Assembly: GCF_004210375.1 (NCBI RefSeq)
Contig: NC_134825.1
Location: 72,655,558 to 72,719,557 of the forward strand
Direction: 5' to 3'
Source of the DNA: Tachypleus tridentatus
Taxonomy: Eukaryota; Arthropoda; Merostomata; Xiphosura; Limulidae
DNA length: 64,000 bases
Shown piece by piece: positions 37,487-48,788 of the stretch. The position numbers were made by a program, and so were the translations under genes. The notes beneath the pieces were generated by a model. The model was not told the DNA's origin. It did not search any database and worked only from the letters and a program-made list of their open reading frames with translations. Position 1 is the first letter of the stretch. Every line of letters starts with the position of its first letter.

Positions 37487-39797
37487 TGGGTATAACCTAT
37501 TCTTTCCAGAAGCCTAACAGGGTTTATTGTTGTTCATAGTCAACAACAACAAAAATATTAGAGTTTTTCACTCCAGATGATACTGACCAATCACGTGCCC
37601 AGGGGCTGATCGCTTTATCTGCTCAGTATTAATATTTCTTTATATATATGTTGTTTGCACTGCAACTTCAGTGAAATAATTTAATTTTTTTACTAGTTTA
37701 TAACAGTAGCTTTGAAAAGTGTAGTATACATATACACATATACTAAGAACTTCTTATGATGCCAATTATATTAAGAATTAGATAAAATGATGAAAGCAAT
37801 TTGATAATAAATATCATATCGATTAAAAGTAGTTTTTATTGCTTTTTACTATATAATACTTGAACTAAGATAGCATACAAACCATCCTTTATAAAGTATG
37901 TGTACGTGTACACATTTAAAATATGAGAGCAAATATAGCCACAGTGTTTGGTGTCGTTTAGATACTCGTTTATGAAGAAAGCACGGGTTGTTCTGTATTC
38001 AAACTTATGTAAATATATTTTCTTAGTAAATTAAACATTTGTGTATATTTATTTAATCTTATTGGATTCAATTTTTACAGATGGCGTTCTTAATACATGT
38101 GAATTGTTATACTTACTCTAAATGTATTTTATGAGTACGACTAGTACAGAGTGTTAGGTAAGTTGTGATTTATGTATATTTTATAAGCAAATTCCAGTGG
38201 GCCTTTATTAGCAGTTTAACACTTATCAACATACTTAGTTTTGTATATTATACTGTCGAACTTGCAATTTCAAATTTAGAAAGGTATAACTTGTAAAGTT
38301 GTATTATAGGTTGTGTTCAGTGTGACGATGAAGTCATATTTGCATGTTTAAAGATTTTTATAATTATTAGGTATTCTCCCATTTCTCACATTTTTGTAAT
38401 ACTGTGTTTACTACTTTTTAAAATACATAACTATATTATTTTATATATTTTGATAGTTATTTTTATATTAAGGTGTAAAGACATAATTATGTACTCCCGA
38501 ACTTACCTTAATTTATATTACAGTTAAAATGTTTTTGAATCTTCAGGTTATAAACTTTAAAATTGTGCTATTTGTTTTTTATGTAAATTGGAATAATTTG
38601 ATTAAAAATGTGTTTTACATCAGATTAAAAGTAGTATTATAATGAATAATAAAACATTATCTCGAGATTTATATTTGTTTCCTATATCCTCCTACTTTGT
38701 GCATGTTACAAACTTGGTTATAAGCATACATACTCAAAGCTGTTGATAATGTTTACTATCGTTTAGGAATTCAAGAGATTATGTGAAATAATGTTGAACA
38801 TTTTAAAGAAAACTATGCATAAAGTGAGAAATTGTGCCCTGTTTAACACAGTAGGGGTCTTGGTTACATAGTGCAGTTTATTTGTTAATAGTTAGAATTT
38901 CAGTACTGAAAGGTACATTCTAAAATTGTAGTAATTTTTATTCCTAAATATATCTTATTTCAATTGGCTTGTAGAACATTAACTTCAATATCAAACCAAG
39001 ACAGAAAGATAAGAATATTAAGTATTTGTTAAATGTTTCATAATTTTCAAAATTCTGGCTTCAGTAGGCTAGAGGTATAAAACAAATGTACTGGTAATTA
39101 AAATGGAAATACGATATAATCTGTCATACGTAATAAGTAAATAATTTGAAAATAAAAAGTAGAACAAGCAAAAATGGAAAGTATGTAGCACAAATAGTTA
39201 AAATAGATTTCAGTGAAGTGAAGATGGTGATTTAATTCTTAAAGTTAAAACTTATTAAATTGTAATTGTTTGTTTTCCTTTCATAACACACATTTATTTT
39301 TCAATAAAGTTTAAAGCAAACAATGCTACTACAGTGTGCAAAACCATAAATTTTGTAATTTATTTTGTATTAACTGAGTTTATACTATCATATCCATATT
39401 ATTACTGAATTTATTTTTCTGTGTTTGCTGCTCAATTAGGCTAAATGGAGGAACTATGGTTGGTTACAACTGTAATCCTAGGCTAATTCTCTATTTTATT
39501 AAAATAGATCTGTTGCTTTTTTTTTTAAATATGACAAATTTTCATAATTACACTTCAGAAGGTTTGAAATGATGATTAACTAGTTTTTGTATTTTATTTC
39601 TTCACTGATTTTTTTATTATCATCTACTGCCTTTAATTGAATGTATAAAAACTTGAAAAACTACAGTCATCAGGTTTAAACCAATTGCATGAATTATTTG
39701 TACTACATTACATTGAGAACTTGCATACAGACTGGACTCTTTTGTCCAGAAGTTATATTTACTGTAAAGTACCTGAAGTTCTTTTCTTTTATTTCAG
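37487..39797. other. AT-rich DNA upstream of mRpL33, no SINEs
   Basis: Probably holds the mRpL33 promoter and any 5' exon. ATGGCGTTC at 38082, after TTTTTACAG, is a weak candidate. Nothing firm. Confidence 0.35.
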
Positions 39798-39844
39798 TCA
39801 GAAGTAAGACATATACATTTTTTCATGGGTAAAGCAAAATCAAA
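39798..39844 (+). CDS. mRpL33: mRpL33 first recognised exon (coding from 39825)
   Basis: A pyrimidine-rich acceptor ending in TTTCAG (39792-39797) opens the exon. The ATG at 39825 gives MGKAKS plus two bases of the next Lys codon. The donor is GTAAGT at 39845. Codons 39798-39824 are open in the same frame (SEVRHIHFF), so translation may start in an unseen upstream exon. Confidence 0.85.
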
Positions 39845-42800
39845 GTAAGTTTCTTTTTATTTGTAGAATTTTATTCTATAGCATTTAATGTTAACTTCAG
39901 ATTTAAATCAATGTCATAAAAAATTTAATTTTTTTATTTCAAGAAAAGGATCTAATCTTTTAATTCAAAAGAACTACTTAAATTATAAAATTTTCACTTG
40001 TGAAAGACATTTCAATGATGTAGCAGAAAATGGCTAATGGAAACAAAGGTAGTTGAATTGTTTTAGTGGCAAAATTCAGTCAAAGAAAACTTAAACTTTC
40101 ATAATCTTATCAGTATCAAAATAACATGTATCATCCCTGTAAGTTTAGAGATGAAGTATTTGTTGTTGTTTTTTTATCAGACTTTTTTACTCTATAAAAA
40201 TGTCAAAAATAAATTATGCTGAGCTTCATTGCCCTTGTTTCTCTAAGCAATTGTGAAGAAGACTTTATTTTCATTATTCAAAACATAGTTTTTCACTGAT
40301 TTTAATAAGTCTAGACTTTTTTGTGTCAGTTTGCTGATTTAAGAGAAGTTGTTTGTACAACAAAAATTTATTTTCAGTCAGTTGTTTTATATGGACATGT
40401 TCTTGATGTTTCACATATACATGTCTACAAAACTACCAGAAAATGTCATCTAAATTGAATAGATTCACTAAGTTATTTTTACATGACTAGTTTTTTTCAG
40501 TGTATATACATATGCAGATGTACACAAGTTATTCATACGTTAAAAATAAATGATTAACCTGTTCTGTTTTTTATACACACACACACAAAGGTGGACCCAA
40601 AGTAAACCTGCAGTGAAGCACTTACAACCTTTATCATAAAGATTTATTTCAGTCCACCACTATATCAATACATGTGTGTGATGTGTATCCTTTTCTGCAC
40701 AGGTTTAGAGCTAGTCTGAAATGCTGAGATGATCTGTTAGCAAGGGACATCTAATTCGTGTAACCTTTTTTATATATGGTTTGTGTTAATATCCCTCATG
40801 CGAAAGATTGTGTGAAGAGCAACAGAATAAGAACCTTTATCAACTACTTTACTGTAACTTACCCAGTCTTTATTAAATATTTATTTTTTCATATTCTTCT
40901 TAAACCTAGCAAAAAGCAGTGCATTTAAATCACTTGAAAGTTGATTATCAACTTCAAGAAAGGTTTTAAAAGTAGCCATTATGTTTTGACCTGTAAGTGC
41001 ATATTTATATAAAAGATTAATACACAACAGTCAAGTAAAAACAAACTCAAAAGGAAGGACTGCATTAAAAACAGCAAATCCTTATCTCTGACTAATGATA
41101 TTTTCTAATAAATAAAACCTAAATAAATATTACAACACTGCAGAGATAAAAAGGACTAGCATGGTACAGGCTGTAATATGGGATATAAAATGTATCCTAG
41201 GTTTTGGAAGTGACTACTGAAGTTGGCCCCACATTGCAGTGGGGTTATATCATCTATCAGTTTTAACTTCTGTTCACCAGTTTTATATAAAATTCATAAA
41301 AGTAAATAATTATAATAAAATAATAAAAACAAATAGAAATTTAAAGAGCAAGACATGGGTGCTCAAGCCCACAACATCCCACACTGCCTGCAGACACTTC
41401 TGGAAGGTGACTGCTCTTCAAAGTAAAGAAGGAAAAAAAAAAAAAGATGAAATACAGTACTACTAATGCTACTTAGGGTTAAGTAATATAAACTTACCTC
41501 CTGAAGTTGGCATTCCAGCTGCCATTATAGTGGTAAAAGAAATAATTAGTAGCACAGCAGACAAATTTTACTAGCATAGAGAATCCCAACCAGTTATCTA
41601 AACTAACTAGTATAACTACCAATTAAGTCTGCTGTAATTACCAATTTTCAGACCAAATAAGCCTTTATATGCAATAACATGTTAATTTGCATAAAAGTAG
41701 TGCCAATATGTTTAAATGGCCTTATTAATAACTAAAATAGTTATCAGAAACTTTCAGTAAAACTTCCTTATATTTATTTAAAACATTTTTATATTTATCA
41801 CAGGATATTTTAATTTTACTTAGTTTATTTATTGAATCCATTAAATATTAATTTTTGCATTAAATTTTCATGAATACTTTCATTAAATTTTTAATGTGTG
41901 GGGTAACTATTATGATTATTGATCCAATATATTTAATGATTTGTTAAAACATCAGAACACTGCTAAACTCACATTTTGTTTAGTGTATATTTCTAAAATC
42001 CTGAACAAATAGTACCTAATAAATTATTTAATATTTCCTTATACAACAAATTAAATTCTGTACCAAAATAAACTTTTTATATCAATTATATAGAAATGTG
42101 AATTAAAATTAAGATGGTAAACATTTTTTAAAAATATTTTTAACATTTACTGAGCACCCATAATTTTAGTGTTAATAAAAATCCATTCACATTAAAGATT
42201 TTTTGTGAAAAATGCTTTGATATAATATGGTGAACATTTATATGCTAATAAACCAAAACATTTTCTTTGTTTTAAATTAACTTCACTACAATATTAAAAT
42301 CCTAAGAATATGACTATTAAATCACTTCTGTACAATTACCTATTTATGGACTATTTGGGCTTTTGTTCTTATAGTTTTACATATAGTTATGTGAAATGCT
42401 TAACTCCTTTCATCAGAGTTGTTGTTTTTGCAATATAATGTTTGGTTATTTTTCCTGGTAGGTTCATTATGGTTTTGATGAGAAGCATAGTGAGTGGTCA
42501 CCACATTGTTACCACTAGGCCCAGACTGGCTGACAAGTTAGAGTTTATTAAATATGATCCTTATAGTAAGTGTTGCAAGTTTTACTAAGGTTCAACATCA
42601 AATTTGTGTTTACTCAATGAAAACATGAATACTTATAATGTATATATGTATGTGTGTGTAGAATATAAATGTAATTACATGTATACATATTTTTTCTCAC
42701 AAATAATCTTTTAGAAACATGCAAGACATGGATACATTTCTAATAATTAAAATAAAAACTTAGTCACAAATAAAATTTATCACTGAGAGTAAATATATTA

Positions 42801-43937
42801 ATTTATGCATTTTAAAGTTTCATCATGTTATTTTTGTGGAATTGTTCAAATGCAACTGTTTTATTTTGTTGTTGGCATATATGAATGTAACATTAAATAC
42901 TATTACTTAATAATTATTAAACTCATTTTAGAGTATAGTTAAGTATTCATGTTGTCCACTTTACAGTGTGATGTATACTGAGTTTAAATATAAATCTTGA
43001 GTAAATGTATTCAAACTTAAAATATATAAATATAACACTAGACTACTACTGTGAATAGTAGTGCTTTATGCTAGTAGAGAATTGTAATTATGGTAAAAAA
43101 CTAATCAGTATTTAAGTGTTTTAATTCAGATTGTTTCATTAGGTTGAAATACCAAGAGACTAAGATATTCATTAATTCAGCATGTGATATGCAAGTACAT
43201 AATTTTCTGGTTGTGAGGAAGAATCTGTAGGGAAAATTGAAACTGCTATTACACTTTAATGTTGCTTTAGTCCACAAAGCAAATACAATAATGCTCTTAA
43301 CAGTTTTCTAAAGACTGCATGATAATAGATTTCTCTTGTGCTTTTAATACAAGAAACTTGGACAGATTATAAGCTATGTATAAAGAGAATTTTACTCAAT
43401 AAAAATCATTAAATCATATTTAATTTTTGAAATTTTTAAGTTTAATTTTCAAATTTAGTTACATTATAAACACTAGCAGAGATACATCATGTATTTCTTT
43501 AGTTTTATGTAGATTGGAGTTGGTGTGCTATTATGTAATTTGCCAGGAGTGAGGCACTAGCAGGGTGAAAAATAGAAATAGGTGTTAAACTTATAAGAAT
43601 GAGAAAATCATTAAAAGATACTGTTTTAGAATCCCTCTTGTTCATAACCAAGAAACTATGAAAACCACAAAACAATTTATAGTCTATATTTATCTTCACT
43701 TATCATTGCTTTACATTTTTTTGGTTATTTTAAACCTGTAATGATTGAGTCTAATGGTTAAAGAAAATTTTGTGTGAATTAATTTATCATATGTTAATAT
43801 AACTGTTGAAGTTATATTGAAACAATACTACCTCATGTGATCATTTTAAAATGTTCATCTCTCTGCTTTCTTTTTCTTAATGTGTAGTTCAGAAAAAATC
43901 CTTATACAGAGAGGTGAAGAAGATTAGAAGTATGTGA
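39825..43937 (+). CDS. mRpL33: Mitochondrial ribosomal protein L33 (bL33m), three coding exons
   Basis: Structural protein of the large subunit of the mitochondrial ribosome, in the bacterial L33 family. Joining 39825-39844, 42462-42565 and 43888-43937 gives 57 aa, the normal size for the family. Every junction has GT/AG and the phases agree (20+104+50 nt = 58 codons with stop). Visible family features are the basic KAKSK start (residues 3-7), an IMVLMRSIVSG strand (9-19), RLADKLEFIKYDPYIQ (28-43) and the basic end KKIRSM. From memory these align with insect mRpL33 almost residue for residue. The frame is open from the acceptor at 39796-39797 through the chosen ATG, so an upstream exon could add N-terminal residues. 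The open frame in exon 2 is frame 1; frame 0 has stops and looks misleadingly like a Tudor motif. AATAAA signals follow at 44258 and 44276. No SINE lies inside the gene. Confidence 0.93.
39845..42461 (+). other. mRpL33 intron 1
   Basis: GT at 39845 and AG at 42460. AT-rich with a CA microsatellite at 40575-40587. The plus frame at 41239-41466 is not an exon I recognise. Confidence 0.8.
42462..42565 (+). CDS. mRpL33: mRpL33 exon 2
   Basis: The acceptor TTTTTCCTGGTAG ends at 42461 and the donor GTAAGT begins at 42566. The exon encodes residues 8-41 (FIMVL...IKYDPY) after completing the Lys codon split across intron 1. It holds the conserved RLADKLE and YDPY motifs of animal mitochondrial L33. 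Confidence 0.93.
42566..43887 (+). other. mRpL33 intron 2
   Basis: GTAAGT at 42566, AG at 43886-43887. No repeats recognised. Confidence 0.85.
43888..43937 (+). CDS. mRpL33: mRpL33 exon 3 with stop
   Basis: The acceptor TTAATGTGTAG ends at 43887. The exon encodes IQKKSLYREVKKIRSM and a TGA at 43935-43937. The KKIRS end is the typical C-terminus of the family. Confidence 0.92.
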
Positions 43938-44257
43938 AAATGGTTCCACAACGTGACGAAGAGAAAGCATAGAAACAATACTTGTATAATTTGGTGTATT
44001 AAATGTAGCTTGTTATGACAGTATATTTGAAAACTTGAGTAAGTGGTTGAGTATTTTGTTTTCAAATACAAAACACTTTGAAATTCAGAATAGGATCCAT
44101 CTCTTGCTTCTAATGAATTTGTAAATAGACAATTCTTTCATGGAAACATTAGTTTTAGAGAAGTATTGATTATCTGTTTCACTTTCTTATCACCACACTA
44201 TTTTAACATTGAAAATATTGATTCTTAATGCTTTTTCTGTATAATTTTTTATGCTTA

Positions 44258-44281
44258 AATAAAATTGTTTCTGTAAATAAA
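44258..44281 (+). terminator. Two AATAAA polyadenylation signals for mRpL33
   Basis: AATAAA occurs at 44258-44263 and 44276-44281, about 320 bp after the mRpL33 stop, in AT-rich sequence. Their position suits a short 3' UTR. Use of either one is inferred. Confidence 0.55.
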
Positions 44282-45789
44282 ATGCCAAGCAAATAACTTA
44301 TGCCAGTTTTGTATTCTGTGTAGAGCATTCAAAACTTGTAATTACATTTTTTCTTAAATTATTACATTTATCTATTGAACAAAATCAAGATCCTTTAGTA
44401 ATTACATAAATGTATCATTGATATTTAAAATTTTTAGAAATAAATGCAGTTTGTGGTTAATCCTTTCTCTTCAACTAACTGTTCCAGGGGAGATTTTCCT
44501 TTAAGATTTTACTCTTCAGAATAGTAAGATTTATTGAATACAGACTTGACAAGTATTAAGACAAATTCTATCATAAATTTTTATCTATTGGTTATGAACG
44601 CTTTTAAGAACGTAAGAGAAGTAGAGAAATTTATAACAATATGTCAACCACAGTATACTTGCCATACCTTGTGCCCATAAGGTATTTCATACAATATCAG
44701 ATCTCATCAAGTGGCCTAGGATAACAGGCCCTTAGTAACAGCCAAGATGCCATATTTGTGTTATCAAATAATTTGAATAAAAACTAATGGTGAGAAAAAA
44801 TTAAGTTAAAGTGTAATTATCAATTTTTTTATGAGTCATCTCTGGATCAGAATTAAAATAAGGATTAATAACAATATTAATTATTTATTTCAAGAAATTA
44901 TTATTATTATTACATCAAGAATTATTTTTCGGGCATCGTTTTTCTTCAGCTATATGCATTATTTCTTGTTATAAAGTTCTGTCAGCGTATTCACATGCAC
45001 AAGTTTAACCTGATGATAATTGTATATTTTAATAACAATCTGCTTTAAATGTTATGTCATACTAGTAGAGAATACTGCCGCTTATAAAAAGATTTTCAAA
45101 AAATGTCAATGATAACTTTTCGTTAATTGATCTTTCTAGTTTCATTATCCCCCTTAAGCCTCATTATACTAGTATATTTTTGATAGAAGAAATATATTGT
45201 AACGAATGCTCGGTTCTGTTACGTGTGCATTTGTCCATGTATAACTTCCATGCATAGATGTTGAGAAAATTGAAAATAGTGATGGTAGTAAAAATACACT
45301 TATATGCTGTTAAATGTAGTTACCAAGAAGGTGGCCCAAAAGTAGAAATATAGTTAATAATTGATACTTCATTTCACGGCACTTTACACATGGTACGGAA
45401 TTATGGGAAAGTTAATCCTGCTGGTGTTTAAATTTAAACTTGCTTATTTTAACACAAGTTGGTCTAAGATAGCCTGATTCTGTAAGATCTAATTTGGCAT
45501 GATCTCGCAAAACTGCATCCGATTATCTGGATCATTCTCCAATAAACAATGAGTTAACCAACCTAGGACGATAAGTTTTTGAGCTTAATTTTCAATTATT
45601 GTAATATATTTCGTCTAATACTGGAAAAGCTTGACCTTTTGATTGTTAGTTTCTGTTTACGTAACAATTTAGATAAGGATGGACTTTTGATCCGACAGTT
45701 GATCAAAATTTGATCATTCGTGTTTTATCGCCGTAAAAACATAAATGCGTGGAAGCGTTAAAAGACAGAGGGTAAAATCTCATATTTAG
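44282..45789. other. AT-rich DNA after mRpL33
   Basis: ATT repeats at 44898-44913. No gene recognised. Confidence 0.45.
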
Positions 45790-45898
45790 TCGCAATTGAC
45801 CGGCAATTAGCGATGATTGGTTTTCACTAGTTGCTCTCTATTATTTAGTTCAAGGGACGTCTAAAGCAGATAGTCTTTATGTAGTTTTGCGCAAATAT
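45790..45898 (+). mobile_element. Old SINE-1 tail fragment
   Basis: GACGTCTAAAGCAGATAGTC and TTTATGTAGTTTTGCGCAAA match the SINE-1 3' end. Confidence 0.6.
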
Positions 45899-46207
45899 CC
45901 TACGCGGAAAATTTGACCATATCATAATTTGTGCTGAGTAGTTTACCATTTGATATTCAAATTAACATATCATTGCTTCAGCAATGAATTTTAAAATGCC
46001 ATTCTGTTTCTTCAATAGATCGACGATATTCAGTTATTAGTGCCAAATTGTGCATTGTTGTAACTACACCAGAATTGTTAAAATGTGTTTACTAAGAAAG
46101 ACTTGTAAAACATTAAGTGACTTTTTTGAAAATATCTCAATTGTGAAAAATATGTTTTAAACGTCAATAATTTGAAGCATAATATTTTTACTATTCCTAT
46201 AGTAATA

Positions 46208-46234
46208 TACTCTTCAAAACAAGAAACGCAAAAG
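46208..46234 (+). repeat. Left terminal inverted repeat of the Tc1 element
   Basis: Pairs with 47652-47681 apart from a two-base insertion, and is flanked by TA. Confidence 0.85.
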
Positions 46235-46514
46235 GGATATTTTTGTTATTTTAAAGAGAATATATGTAATAACGTTACAAGCTCAGAGTATGTGATATTA
46301 CACGTGTTAAGACACTGATTGTCAGACCAAAATGACAATAAAAGTTGTGCACTTTGAAAACGGAGGAAAACATCAGATATTTCGCCAAAACGCATGCGTG
46401 TCCAATAAATTTGTTTGAGAGATCTGCAAGTTCAACATGTGCAACATCCCTATAAAAGTGATGGGTTCTCGGTTTCCATAGCTCAATGTTAAACCACCGA
46501 CACGCAATACAGTT

Positions 46515-47508
46515 ACGCCAAGACTGCCTGAAGCACAACGCAAAAACGCCATTGGTCGCTTGGAAGCAGGCGAATCTCGATCAGATGTTGCCAGAGCTGT
46601 GAATGTCCACCCAAGCACCATCACAAGGCTATGGAATCGTCACCAACAACATGGATCAACTCGTGACTGTCCACGATCTGGCAGACCTCGTGTGACCACG
46701 CCCGCACAAGATCGCAACATCCGGTTACGTCACCTTCGGGATATTACCACCACTGCGACGTCTACTGCCTCAACCATACCAGGGCTGCGTAGGATTTCCG
46801 ATCAGACCGTACGCAACCGTCTACGAGATGCAGGAATCCGACCTCGATGTCCAGTCAGAGGCGTCATCCTCACCCAGCAACATCGTCAAGCACGGATGCA
46901 GTGGACTCGAGCACATTGGGTATGGCTTCATCGACGATGGAGGCATGTTTGGTTTAGCGATGAATCACGTTTTATGCTTCGTAGGCAGGATGGAAGGACC
47001 CGTGTTTACCGTCGCCGAGGTGAACGTTTTGCGGCAAACTGTGTGCAGGATGTTGACAGATTTAGTGGTGGCAGCGTCATGATGTGGGCTGCCATCGCCT
47101 ACAATGCCAGAACAGACCTTTTGCACATTCGAGGGAATCTTACGGCTCAACGATACGTCGACGAGATTCTTAGGCCCATGTGCAACCCATCATGGTAAAC
47201 GTCAACGACGTTTTTCAACATGACAACGCCCGTCCTCACAAAGCCCAACTCACCACTGCCTTCTTGAGACACCACAACATCAACGTTCTTCCCTGGCCAT
47301 CCAGATCACCAGATTTAAACCCCATCGAACATCTTTGGGACGAGTTGGACCGACGTTTGCGACGGCGACAACCTCAATCGCAGACTCTACCTCAGCTTTG
47401 CAGGCTGAGTGGACAGCCATTCCACAGGATGTGATTCGTCATCTCATCGCTTCCATGGGCAGGAGATGCCAAGCAGTTATTGATGCTCACGGGGGGCATA
47501 CTCGTTAG
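46515..47508 (+). pseudogene. Broken Tc1-family transposase
   Basis: DNA transposase of the Tc1/mariner superfamily, which cuts and pastes the element at TA sites. In order it shows an N-terminal helix-turn-helix (SRSDVARAVNVHPSTITRLW), a GRPR motif, the first catalytic Asp in WFSDESRF, the second in FQHDNARPH, and the Glu in DLNPIEHLWDEL. There are 34 residues between the last two, giving DD34E. It is not functional as read. The first codon of the natural frame appears to be ACG (46515), where ATG is expected. One-base deletions near 47176-47180 and near 47395-47400 break the frame. The final part, IPQDVIRHLIASMGRR, resumes in a third frame and ends at TAG 47506-47508. Only about three lesions suggests fairly recent loss. 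Confidence 0.88.
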
Positions 47509-47651
47509 TGACGTTGAGTGACGTTAAACTTCACCTAGTGGGCGTGGACTTCGCCTTTGCAGACTTTGAATGTTCAACAGTGAATGTGCAAAGTTTCACA
47601 CGTCATACAGAACTACCCGGAATAAACTTGTTAACAATTTGTCTCATATTT

Positions 47652-47681
47652 TGCCTTTTGCGTTTCTTTTTGAAGAGTATA
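47652..47681 (-). repeat. Right terminal inverted repeat of the Tc1 element
   Basis: Reverse complement of the left terminus. TA follows at the boundary. Confidence 0.85.
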
Positions 47682-47837
47682 TTTTATAATGTAAAATTTC
47701 GATATCTTAGTGTTTTGGAGAATGACAATATAGTATTTAGTTTAGGAATGAAATATTTAATTTATAAATTAATTTATTATTTTTTAGAAGTGTGCTTTCG
47801 TTTCAAGTTAAGTTTTCTTTATTTTGAAGAGATGTTA

Positions 47838-47970
47838 CAGCAATATAATCTATCTGTAGCTCAGTGGTAATTTTGGGAGATTATGAATAAATAATTACGT
47901 CTCGATACTTGTGGTGACCAAAGAACAAATAGCTCATTTTGTAGCCTTGTGCTCAACAGTTAACAGTATT
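47838..47970 (+). mobile_element. SINE-2 copy
   Basis: CTGTAGCTCAGTGGTAAT head, GTCTCGATACTTGTGG, tail AATAGCTCATTTTGTAGCC. Confidence 0.75.
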
Positions 47971-48065
47971 ATAAAGCTGGTACATTTGGGTTCATAACTT
48001 TCGTCCAATGATAAATATAATAATATATTTTTCGCCGAATTTCTAAGCTTCAAATTATGATAATC

Positions 48066-48112
48066 TCGCGGAAGCACAATGTGGTTTTGCTGTAAGAAAA
48101 ATACACACACTC
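48066..48112 (+). mobile_element. SINE-3 tail fragment
   Basis: AATGTGGTTTTGCTGTAAGA followed by AAAATACACACAC. Confidence 0.55.
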
Positions 48113-48600
48113 TCCTTTATTTCTATAAAATTTGTAAAATATCAAATGATTTTTCACGCTTTCTCAAGTTTAGAAAAATATATACTTATAATATTACATT
48201 TTGGCATTAAGATAGTTATAAGACAATTCCTATTATTATTATTAAATATTTACAGGTAAGAACTGGAAAACTTTTCCCTCATTATTTTGAGTAATAAGGC
48301 TCAACCATTTATTCATGATAATTCTGATGCAACTCTATTTTATGTTTAATGCTAACTCTTAATTTTTAAGTTACAAAAAATCACATTTGGTCACGCAGTA
48401 TTCATTATTTTAGTATAATGTTGAGAAATGAAAATTCAGGATATTGTAAAGATGGAAAATGTGATATTCAGAATGATTAACATATACCTCCCTGACCACA
48501 TGCGTAACACAGATTTTCATCTTTAACAATGATTTTAAACGTTTCCTGTAAATACACTATTTGGAAATATGTAATAAATGATTCGTTAAATAACATGCAT
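48113..48600. other. AT-rich DNA upstream of the CCDC32-like gene
   Basis: Probable promoter side of the gene; no TATA box or repeat stands out. Confidence 0.35.
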
Positions 48601-48644
48601 TAAAATAGAGTTTAGTATTCTGTAAGTTTGTGGCTTTCCGCTAG

Positions 48645-48749
48645 ATGGGGAAAGCGTTATGGCTGATCCATGGTTGGAAAAGGAAGATAGTCGTAATGAC
48701 GAGAAATCTGAATCTATTTCTTCATTTGATGACGATTTTACGGCAGTAA
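48645..48749 (+). promoter_or_regulatory. Upstream ORF overlapping the CCDC32-like start
   Basis: The ATG at 48645 opens a 34-codon frame that overlaps the main start out of frame and stops at TAA 48747-48749. If it is in the mRNA it could lower initiation at 48659. The transcription start is unknown. Confidence 0.35.
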
Positions 48750-48788
48750 GTCGCCTCCCGGGTTCCGATAATTATATCAGATCATTAG
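48659..48788 (+). CDS. CCDC32: CCDC32-like exon 1 (start codon)
   Basis: The ATG at 48659 opens MADPWLEKED, 43 codons plus one base, ending at donor GTAAGA (48789). An out-of-frame ATG lies 14 bp upstream at 48645. This ATG was chosen because only its frame stays open to a good donor and joins in phase with the conserved second exon. Confidence 0.82.

Larger units (their letters stand above)
46208..47681 (+). mobile_element. Tc1-like DNA transposon (DD34E), ~1.47 kb
   Basis: Terminal inverted repeats match at 46208-46234 and 47652-47681 (starting TACTCTTCAAAA, with AGAAACGCAAAAGG inside; the left copy has two extra bases). TA dinucleotides flank both ends, the usual Tc1/mariner target duplication. 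The interior carries a single transposase frame. It sits between the mRpL33 polyadenylation signals and the CCDC32-like first exon and is more GC-rich than its surroundings, so it arrived by transposition. Confidence 0.9.

Noticed and set aside
42462-42520. Tudor or chromo-barrel motif (VHYGFDEKHSEW) in frame 0
   Set aside because: Frame 0 stops within the exon; frame 1 is open throughout and matches mitochondrial L33.
46828-47150. Open frames overlapping the transposase on both strands
   Set aside because: Shadows of the Tc1 transposase in other frames.
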